From: UBA4312 sp002394635
Lineage (GTDB): Bacteria; Bacillota_I; Bacilli_A; Erysipelotrichales; Erysipelotrichaceae
DNA length: 17,760 bases
Reading direction: 5' to 3'
NCBI GenBank assembly: GCA_946539765.1
Contig: CAMNHO010000026.1
Location: forward strand, 1 to 17,760
Every line of letters starts with the position of its first letter. The first letter of the stretch is position 1. Made by a program: the position numbers and the translations under genes. This document shows positions 6,615 to 12,262 of this stretch, piece after piece. Under the pieces are notes generated by a model. That model saw nothing but the letters and a program-made list of their open reading frames with translations, was not told where the DNA came from and made no database searches.

Positions 6615-6630
6615 TGTATCCACAGATACA
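6615..6630. promoter_or_regulatory. Crp/Fnr-type operator shared by divergent promoters
   Basis: TGTATCCACAGATACA is an inverted repeat with the 5-6-5 geometry of Crp/Fnr sites (TGTAT-N6-ATACA). It lies between a Crp/Fnr-family regulator gene and a divergent redox operon. Its centre is about 41 bp upstream of both predicted transcription starts. The regulator at 6687-7358 is the likely binder. The half-site is not the classical TGTGA or TTGAT, which fits a separate branch of the family. Confidence 0.65.
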
Positions 6631-6650
6631 CTTTTATTCAAAAATCTCTG

Positions 6651-6666
6651 TATAATTCTGTATAAT
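6651..6666 (+). promoter_or_regulatory. Tandem -10 elements of the Crp/Fnr regulator gene
   Basis: Two perfect TATAAT hexamers (6651-6656 and 6661-6666) lie 10 bp apart, each preceded by CTG. Neither has a good -35. For the first, transcription would start near 6663, placing the palindrome centre close to -41. This suggests autoregulation or two alternative starts. A strong AAAGGAGG ribosome binding site follows. Confidence 0.55.
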
Positions 6667-6686
6667 AAAGAAAAGGAGGAATTTGT

Positions 6687-7358
6687 ATGCATACCTATCC
6701 ACTTCATCAAACCATTTTATTTCGAGGTTTATCTGCAATCGACATTGAGAACGCGATGCAGAATGTATCCTATACAATTCGTCAATATGAAAAAGGACAA
6801 ACGGTGTTTGGCTTAATGGAAGAAGCGCGGCAGATCGGACTGATGCTCGAAGGAAAAGTCCAGGCTCAGAAATATTTCTCCAACGGCAGTCAGATCAATG
6901 TATCTTTTCGTAAACAAGGGGATATTATCGGAGCGGCAGCAGCCTTTTCCAGCGATAAGCATTATCCTTGCGAAGTGGTAGCGTTAGAACCGACAAAGAT
7001 CCTTATGTTTTATAAAAGCGATCTTTTACTGCTCATGCAAAAAGATGTTCGTATTTTAAATAACTTTGCCACCGAGCTGGCTTCTACTACATATTTACTG
7101 CAACAACGTTTAGAACTGCTTTCCTATAGCGGAATTGCTCAGAAAGCGGCCTTTTATCTGCTGATCCATCAACGGCATACAGGACAGAAAAAGATCCGTA
7201 TACCCGGATCAGTTTCCAACTGGGCTTTGATTATGAATGTATCGCGTTCCTCTTTGCACAGAGAGCTGAAAAAGCTGGAAGACAAGAAGATCCTGCGTTA
7301 TCAGCCACCTATCATTGAAATAGTAGATGCGCAGGCTCTGCAGGAACTGCTGGGATAA
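6687..7358 (+). CDS. Crp/Fnr-family transcriptional regulator
   Basis: This 223-residue protein has the full family layout: an N-terminal cyclic-nucleotide-binding-like barrel (about 8-120), a dimerisation helix (about 122-150) and a winged helix-turn-helix (about 172-205, VSNWALIMNVSRSSLHREL). Recognition-helix residues are in SRSSLHREL. It lacks the N-terminal cysteines of oxygen-sensing Fnr, has one cysteine (95), and lacks the cAMP-binding arginine motif of Crp, so the signal is unknown. Haem, nitric oxide or redox sensing as in HcpR- or DNR-like members is possible but unproven. It is divergent from the ferredoxin, DUF2249, bicupin and D-lactate dehydrogenase operon and shares an operator with it, so it probably activates that operon and controls itself. 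Confidence 0.93.
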   Translation: MHTYPLHQTILFRGLSAIDIENAMQNVSYTIRQYEKGQTVFGLMEEARQIGLMLEGKVQAQKYFSNGSQINVSFRKQGDIIGAAAAFSSDKHYPCEVVALEPTKILMFYKSDLLLLMQKDVRILNNFATELASTTYLLQQRLELLSYSGIAQKAAFYLLIHQRHTGQKKIRIPGSVSNWALIMNVSRSSLHRELKKLEDKKILRYQPPIIEIVDAQALQELLG

Positions 7359-7379
7359 AAAAAGCTCCTTTCGGAGCTT
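7357..7379 (-). terminator. Intrinsic terminator of the csoR-copA operon
   Basis: The minus strand has stem AAGCTCC / GGAGCTT (7362-7368 with 7373-7379) around a GAAA loop, followed by a T-run through 7357. The hairpin also immediately follows the Crp/Fnr stop codon on the plus strand, but there it lacks a T-run, so it mainly serves copA. Confidence 0.85.
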
Positions 7380-7383
7380 GAAG

Positions 7384-7593
7384 CTAAGCGATAGAAACAG
7401 GGGTATAGCCTGCATCTTCCACGGCTTTTTTCAGTACATCGTCACTGACAGTATCCGCAACATCAAATGTGGCCTGCTTGTCTTCTAAGCTGACAACGAC
7501 ATTGGATACGCCTTCCACATCGGACAACGCTTTCTGTACATGGGCCTGGCAATGTGCACACATCATGCCATCGACCTTCATTGTTTTAGACAT
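7384..7593 (-). CDS. copZ: Possible internal CopZ-like copper chaperone, translated from within copA
   Basis: Within copA and in the same frame, the last HMA domain begins at an ATG (7593) preceded by GAAAGGAG with nine bases between AGGAG and the ATG. Initiation there would give a free 69-residue protein starting MSKTMKVDGMMCAHC, which is the size and architecture of the copper chaperone CopZ. The two other C-terminal HMA domains have no comparable ribosome binding site. No separate copZ is visible in the window. In Escherichia coli, copA also yields a CopZ-like product from its own HMA region, but by ribosomal frameshifting. Independent translation here is inferred from sequence. Confidence 0.5.
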   Translation of the reverse strand: MSKTMKVDGMMCAHCQAHVQKALSDVEGVSNVVVSLEDKQATFDVADTVSDDVLKKAVEDAGYTPVSIA

Positions 7594-10380
7594 AGGGGCT
7601 TTCTCCTTTCTGTTTATAATCTCTACCGGCTGATAGCCGGCCTTTTCAACAGCTTCTATCAGCTGCTGGTCCGTTACGGTTTCCGACACCTGAAAAGAAG
7701 CCTTCTTTTCGTCCAGATCGACATGAACGTCTTTTACACCTTCCACATCGGATAACGCCTTCTGCACGCGGTTTTGGCAATGTGGACACATCATGCCTTC
7801 GATCTTCATTTCTTTTTCTACATATATCGCTGGTTCCACCGGTGTATACCCAGCATCGATCACTGCTTGTTTCCACGTTTTCTCTTCGACAGAGTCGATT
7901 ACATGAAACGTTGCTTTCTTATTCTCCAGGTTGACCGTCACATCCGTAATACCATCAACAGCCTCTAATGCTTTCTGTACTCGGTTTTGACAATGTTCAC
8001 ACATCATACCTTCGATCGACATCTCTTTTCGAATCGATCGTTCTTCTTTAGACGGCACAGGTTCTTGTTCCTTGCTGACCGTTTGTTCTTGTTCTACTGC
8101 CGGACGGAAGAAACGAAGACGCAGGGCATTGGTACATACGCAGACGGAGCTTAAGCTCATAGCAGCCGCTCCTAACATCGGCGATAACTGCCAGCCGAAG
8201 ACCGGATAGAATAAACCGGCTGCAATCGGAATGCCGATGATATTGTAGAAGAAGGCCCAGAATAAATTCATATGGATATTCCGGATCACCTTGTGACTGA
8301 GATCGATGGCTGTATTGACATCAAGCAGAGAATCTTTCATCAAAATAATATCTGCTGAATCCATCGCAATATCGGTACCGGCTCCGATGGCCATACCGAT
8401 ATCCGCCCGCATCAAAGCCGGTGCATCGTTGATGCCATCCCCGACCATGATAACCTTACGCCCGGCCTCCTGTAGGGAACGGATCTTGGATTCTTTATCC
8501 GTTGGAAGCACATCGCTGATGACTTCATCTATATGCATGGTTTTCGCAATCGCTTTGGCTGTTTGTTCGTTGTCCCCGGTCAGCATCACGACATGCATCT
8601 GTTTCTGTCGAAAAGCATCAATGGCTTTTTGGCTGGATGAACGAACAGTATCAGCAACCGCAATCAGGCCCAACAGCTGGTTATCATCACTGAAATACAG
8701 AGGGGTCTTGCCTTGTTGAGCAAATTGATCGGCATCCTCGGATCCGTTATCACAGCGAATATTTGATTCCTCCATAAAAGATCGATTGCCTGCGTAATAC
8801 GTCCGGCCATCGATGACCGCATGGATCCCACGGCCCGGTACGTCGGTAAAGTCCGTAACACTTTTTACAGCCAATCCTTTTTCCTTTGCCCGGTCGATGA
8901 TCGCCTGAGCTAGAGGATGCAAGGAACCGGATTCAACAGAAGCCGCCAAGGACAGGAAGTCATCTTCTGACATAGTTCCATATACCTTGATATTCTGTAC
9001 GGTTGTTCTTCCTTCGGTAATCGTACCCGTCTTGTCTAATACGATGGTATCCATATGATGCAAATTTTCCAGACTTTCTGCCGACTTGATCAAAATACCA
9101 TATTCAGCTGCTTTGCCTGTTCCCACCATGATTGCCACCGGTGTTGCCAGCCCCAATGCACATGGGCATGAGATAACCAGGACACTGACTGCATTGGTCA
9201 AGGCAAAAGTAAAGTTATGACTTACCAACATCCAGATCACAAAGGTCAACAACGCAATCCCAATGACAGCCGGAACAAAATAACCTGCTACCGTATCAGC
9301 GACACGAGCAATCGGCGCTTTGGAGTTACCGGCATCATCCACCAGACGAATGATCTGGGCCAAGGTCGTATCATCTCCTACCTTTTCCGCCATAAAGCGG
9401 AAGGTTCCGTTCTGATTGACCGTGGCGGACATGACCGCATCCCCTTTTTGTTTGACGACAGGAATGCTTTCGCCGGTAATGGCGGCCTGATCTACATACC
9501 CGGTTCCCTCCAGAACCTTTCCATCCACCGGAATGCTCTGTCCCGGACGGATCACCACAATATCTCCAGCCACGACTTCTTCACTGGCAATGGATACTTC
9601 CATGCCATCCCGGATGACACTAGCTTGTTTCGGAGCCAGATCCACCAGTTTTCCCAACGCATCGCTGGTGCGTGCTTTGGAACGTGATTCCAGATACTTT
9701 CCAATACTGACCAAGGAAACGATCATAGCTGCCGAGTCATAATACATACCTGACATCATGGCATGATGGGCCGTATCCATATCCATCCGACCCAAGGAAT
9801 AGGCCATCACAAATGTATTGGCTAACGCAAACAGGTACGCAGCACTCGAACCGACCGCAACAAGCGAATCCATATTCGGTGCCAGCTTCCATAACGCTTT
9901 AAATCCTTTTATATAGAATTGTTTCTGAATGATCATGATAATGGTAGCCAAAATCAGCTGTACCAGGACATTGACCATCATATTCTCCATACCGCTTAGA
10001 ATCGAAGGCATCGGCAAATGCAGCATTTCTCCCATGGCCACGATCATCAAAGGAATCATCAACACGACCGAAGAGATCAGTCTTTGCCGCGCGGCTTTCT
10101 GTTCCTTTTCAAACCGTTGCTGACGGCTCTGCCATTCATCGCGGAAACCGGATCGTTTCGAGCCTTGCGCATTCTTTGGCATGGCTCCGTAGCCAATATT
10201 AGTCACCGCCTGGCAGATCTGATCGACGTTGACCTTGTTTTTATCATATTCCACCTTCATGGAATTACCCAACAAGGAGACATCGACATTCTGTACACCA
10301 TCCAGCTTTGCCACGGCTTTGGTGACATTGGCCTGGCAGGCAGCACATGTCATGCCTGTTACATTAAAACTTTCTTTCAT
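7384..10380 (-). CDS. copA: Copper-exporting P1B-type ATPase CopA with three extra C-terminal HMA domains
   Basis: This 998-residue ATPase pumps Cu(I) out of the cytoplasm. An N-terminal HMA domain (GMTCAAC, 9-15) precedes the membrane helices, with the transport-site CPC in ISCPCALG (near 405). DKTGT near 447 holds the phosphorylated aspartate, and GDGINDAPAL lies near 645. After the last helices and a charged linker (about 760-780) come three tandem HMA domains, with GMMCEHC (near 790), GMMCPHC (near 861) and GMMCAHC (near 938). Typical CopA proteins have one or two HMA domains at the N-terminus and none after the core, which makes this protein about 200 residues longer. The histidine in each CxHC motif sets the C-terminal trio apart from the N-terminal domain and resembles the CopZ type. 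It is second in the csoR-copA operon and ends at a terminator. Confidence 0.96.
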   Translation of the reverse strand: MKESFNVTGMTCAACQANVTKAVAKLDGVQNVDVSLLGNSMKVEYDKNKVNVDQICQAVTNIGYGAMPKNAQGSKRSGFRDEWQSRQQRFEKEQKAARQRLISSVVLMIPLMIVAMGEMLHLPMPSILSGMENMMVNVLVQLILATIIMIIQKQFYIKGFKALWKLAPNMDSLVAVGSSAAYLFALANTFVMAYSLGRMDMDTAHHAMMSGMYYDSAAMIVSLVSIGKYLESRSKARTSDALGKLVDLAPKQASVIRDGMEVSIASEEVVAGDIVVIRPGQSIPVDGKVLEGTGYVDQAAITGESIPVVKQKGDAVMSATVNQNGTFRFMAEKVGDDTTLAQIIRLVDDAGNSKAPIARVADTVAGYFVPAVIGIALLTFVIWMLVSHNFTFALTNAVSVLVISCPCALGLATPVAIMVGTGKAAEYGILIKSAESLENLHHMDTIVLDKTGTITEGRTTVQNIKVYGTMSEDDFLSLAASVESGSLHPLAQAIIDRAKEKGLAVKSVTDFTDVPGRGIHAVIDGRTYYAGNRSFMEESNIRCDNGSEDADQFAQQGKTPLYFSDDNQLLGLIAVADTVRSSSQKAIDAFRQKQMHVVMLTGDNEQTAKAIAKTMHIDEVISDVLPTDKESKIRSLQEAGRKVIMVGDGINDAPALMRADIGMAIGAGTDIAMDSADIILMKDSLLDVNTAIDLSHKVIRNIHMNLFWAFFYNIIGIPIAAGLFYPVFGWQLSPMLGAAAMSLSSVCVCTNALRLRFFRPAVEQEQTVSKEQEPVPSKEERSIRKEMSIEGMMCEHCQNRVQKALEAVDGITDVTVNLENKKATFHVIDSVEEKTWKQAVIDAGYTPVEPAIYVEKEMKIEGMMCPHCQNRVQKALSDVEGVKDVHVDLDEKKASFQVSETVTDQQLIEAVEKAGYQPVEIINRKEKAPMSKTMKVDGMMCAHCQAHVQKALSDVEGVSNVVVSLEDKQATFDVADTVSDDVLKKAVEDAGYTPVSIA

Positions 10381-10388
10381 GCCATCAC

Positions 10389-10673
10389 CTACTTTAACCT
10401 TTTTACCAGATCCATGACTTCATCCATCGTTTCCATCTTTCCATTTTGGATGTCCTCGGCCACACAGCCTTTTAAATGATCCGATAAAACCATATACCCT
10501 AATGACTGCAGCGCCTTTTCCACAGCTGCAATCTGAATCAGCACATCACCACAGTACCGGTTTTCCTCCAGCATTTTTTCAATGCCGGCCAGTTGTCCCG
10601 TAATCCGGTGAATTCTCGATTTTAATTGTTTGATTTCCTTATCATCTCTAGGATGATGTTTCATTCGTTCCAT
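10389..10673 (-). CDS. csoR: CsoR-family copper-sensing repressor
   Basis: This is a 94-residue all-helical repressor of the CsoR/RcnR family. The copper-binding triad is present as Cys41 (RYCGD), His66 and Cys70 (SDHLKGC), the C-H-C pattern of Cu(I) sensors rather than nickel or formaldehyde sensors. Cu(I) binding lowers DNA affinity and derepresses the copper pump. The start at 10673 follows GAGGT with seven bases between. An upstream ATG at 10706 lies inside the operator and promoter and is rejected. Its stop is 8 bp before the copA ATG, so both are one operon under the operator/promoter at 10692-10720. The transcript leader would be only about 12 nt. Confidence 0.92.
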   Translation of the reverse strand: MERMKHHPRDDKEIKQLKSRIHRITGQLAGIEKMLEENRYCGDVLIQIAAVEKALQSLGYMVLSDHLKGCVAEDIQNGKMETMDEVMDLVKRLK

Positions 10674-10691
10674 ATTTTTTACCTCACAGCC

Positions 10692-10720
10692 ATTATATAC
10701 CCCCATAGGGTATACTTCAA
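10692..10720 (-). promoter_or_regulatory. csoR-copA promoter with CsoR-type operator in the spacer
   Basis: On the minus strand, TTGAAG (-35, 10715-10720) and TATAAT (-10, 10692-10697) are exactly 17 bp apart. The spacer contains the inverted repeat TATACCC-N5-GGGTATA (10696-10714), which overlaps the -10 by two bases. GC-rich ATACCC/GGGTAT arms around a short centre are characteristic of CsoR operators. Bound repressor would block RNA polymerase directly. Confidence 0.85.
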
Positions 10721-10760
10721 ATGAAACGCATTCTTACATCGGAAACCCGTTCATTTTTCT

Positions 10761-10789
10761 TTAAGTATTCTCTTGTTTCTGTGTATAAT
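10761..10789 (+). promoter_or_regulatory. Promoter of the PrsW-type protease gene
   Basis: TTAAGT (10761-10766) and a perfect TATAAT (10784-10789) are separated by 17 bp, 22 bp upstream of the chosen ATG at 10812. The -35 is a moderate match. This promoter is back to back with the csoR promoter about 40 bp away and shows no CsoR-like repeat of its own. Confidence 0.6.
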
Positions 10790-10811
10790 GTTAATCGGGA
10801 GGGATATGATC

Positions 10812-11516
10812 ATGTATTTATTCTTTGGAACATCCTACTTTTTGATACTGGCAGCCGCTTTACCGGCTTTGTTCTTACTGATGAGAGTCTATTCGATGGA
10901 TAAAGTGGAAAAAGAACCTATCGGCCTGATAGGGCGTCTTGTCCTTATGGGGATCCTGTCTACCTTTGCAGCTGTTGCCACAGAACTGCTAGGCACCAGG
11001 GTGTTATCTGCTTTTTTCTCAGAAAGCTCAATTATTTATAATCTTTTGATGTATTTCATCGTTGTTGCCGGATCGGAAGAAGTTTTTAAATATTTGTTAC
11101 TGAAAAAGGCCACATGGAATCATCCGGAATTCAACTGTTCGTTTGATGGAATTGTCTATGCGGTTGCGATTGCATTGGGCTTTGCGTTATGGGAAAACTT
11201 TGGTTATATTCGTGCTTATGGAATAGAAGTCGCTGCTATAAGGGCTGTTACAGCTGTCCCGGGACATATGTGCTTCGGGATCTTTATGGGACTATGGTAT
11301 GGACTGGCCAAAAGAGCCCAGCTGGAAGGATCGAGTGCACGTTGTAAAGACTGTTTGAAAAAATCAGTTCTGGTACCGATGATCATTCATGGCATTTACG
11401 ATTTTATCGCTGTCACCAATGAATCCTTTGGTTTATTCCTTCCGTTCATTGTGATTATGTTTATCTTCAGCTACCGGACTATCAAAAAAAGTTCATTAAA
11501 CGATGCATATCTATAA
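10812..11516 (+). CDS. PrsW-family intramembrane metalloprotease
   Basis: This 234-residue integral membrane protein has about seven hydrophobic segments. It carries the PrsW (CAAX-protease-like) motifs: GSEEVFK (88-93, EExxK), FALWEN (124-129), a conserved His in VPGHMCFG (152) and IIHGIYDF (191-198, HxxxD). The glutamates and histidines would bind zinc within the membrane. In B. subtilis, PrsW makes the first cut in the anti-sigma factor RsiW. No sigma/anti-sigma pair is visible here, so the substrate is unknown. Three in-frame ATGs compete: 10773 lies upstream of the -10 box and 10806 is too close to the ribosome binding site. The ATG at 10812 is about 8 nt after GGGAGGG and is preferred. 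The gene is transcribed alone and ends at a strong terminator. Confidence 0.9.
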   Translation: MYLFFGTSYFLILAAALPALFLLMRVYSMDKVEKEPIGLIGRLVLMGILSTFAAVATELLGTRVLSAFFSESSIIYNLLMYFIVVAGSEEVFKYLLLKKATWNHPEFNCSFDGIVYAVAIALGFALWENFGYIRAYGIEVAAIRAVTAVPGHMCFGIFMGLWYGLAKRAQLEGSSARCKDCLKKSVLVPMIIHGIYDFIAVTNESFGLFLPFIVIMFIFSYRTIKKSSLNDAYL

Positions 11517-11520
11517 ATAG

Positions 11521-11546
11521 AACGGAGGTCGTCATCCTCCGTTTTT
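11521..11546 (+). terminator. Intrinsic terminator after the PrsW-type gene
   Basis: An eight-base stem, AACGGAGG (11521-11528) with CCTCCGTT (11536-11543), closes a seven-base loop and runs into TTTTT. It lies between two convergent genes. The minus strand lacks a clear T-run, though the hairpin might still slow transcription from the other side. Confidence 0.88.
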
Positions 11547-12168
11547 ATTCTTTGACCAGCAGATCGTTTTCATCCGCTGCGTCGTATTCGGCATCAAGAA
11601 CCAGCCAGGCATTGGTATTGACCGATGCTGTTTTTTTATGGATCCGCGCATGCAGCTCGGTTGTAAAGTCCACAGCGCCCGTACATGGAATCAGTTCCAG
11701 GATCAAAAGCTCCTGTCCGGTTCGTATGTTTTTCACAGTATCACCCTGTTCAAATACTCCGGACTGTACCATTCCTCGGACCACTAGTTTGTTCTTAAAA
11801 GCCCTGGCTCTTTTCAATCCGACATCCACGGCTTTCGGTGCAATTGTAAAATAATCCTGCACGACATAAAGGTGTGCAAAGTCTTCTCCATGTTCAGAAA
11901 CGGACCGAGTCTGTTGTTCTTTTTGCGTATCAATCATGTCTTTGATCTGTTCAATCGTCATATCGTTTAAAGGATCTTCGCTCTTTCTTTTTACGGTGCC
12001 GTTCAGCCGGCGGACATAGTACGTCTCAATATCAAACGATCCTCGCAGCATCTTCTCGCAATCCGAACAAATGGTACCGTCCCGGACAACGATACCGGAG
12101 AAGAAGGATATTTCATTTCCACAGACTGGACAGCGTTCCTTTTCTTTTTTTCTTCCAAACAATGCCAT
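11545..12168 (-). CDS. Zinc-ribbon protein with possible EF-Tu domain II-like barrel
   Basis: I do not recognise a named family for this 207-residue protein. The N-terminus is a DUF4428-type zinc ribbon, with CPVC (Cys13, Cys16) and CSDC (Cys34, Cys37) separated by 17 residues. A charged linker and helix follow (about 65-95, MTIEQIKDMIDTQKEQQ). The C-terminal half (about 115-200) has a pattern resembling the second beta-barrel domain of translation GTPases: KLVVRGMVQSGVFEQGDTV then a TGQELLILEL strand. That resemblance is by eye only. It could be a nucleic-acid- or ribosome-associated protein or a short-lived scaffold. AAAGGAG lies 7 nt before the ATG. It sits downstream of the pot operon terminator and appears to be transcribed alone; the best -10 is TACAAT near 12190, with no clear -35. 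Confidence 0.7.
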   Translation of the reverse strand: MALFGRKKEKERCPVCGNEISFFSGIVVRDGTICSDCEKMLRGSFDIETYYVRRLNGTVKRKSEDPLNDMTIEQIKDMIDTQKEQQTRSVSEHGEDFAHLYVVQDYFTIAPKAVDVGLKRARAFKNKLVVRGMVQSGVFEQGDTVKNIRTGQELLILELIPCTGAVDFTTELHARIHKKTASVNTNAWLVLDAEYDAADENDLLVKE

Positions 12169-12235
12169 GGTTTTTCTCCTTTCTATTTTAGATTGTATCG
12201 GACTTTTCTTTCTTTTCTATCCCCTGTTTGGGGGC

Positions 12236-12262
12236 AAAAAAAGCAGAAGGTTTCCCTTCTAC
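12236..12262 (-). terminator. Intrinsic terminator of the pot operon
   Basis: On the minus strand, GTAGAAGG (12255-12262) pairs with CCTTCTGC (12243-12250, one G-T wobble) around a GAAA loop, followed by seven Ts (12242-12236). The potCD stop codon is inside the stem. A second small repeat, CCCC-N5-GGGG, lies just beyond (12220-12232) without a T-run. Confidence 0.87.

Noticed and set aside
9217..9687. A 156-codon open frame on the plus strand inside copA
   Set aside because: It is antisense to the strongly conserved ATPase core, has no ribosome binding site that stands out and no recognisable domain.
10721..10903. A 60-codon plus-strand open frame in the csoR/PrsW intergenic region
   Set aside because: It starts upstream of the PrsW promoter, overlaps the PrsW gene out of frame and has no ribosome binding site.
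12220..12232. Small CCCC-N5-GGGG repeat near the start of the zinc-ribbon gene
   Set aside because: It is too short, lacks a T-run and has no known counterpart; it may be chance or part of the preceding terminator region.
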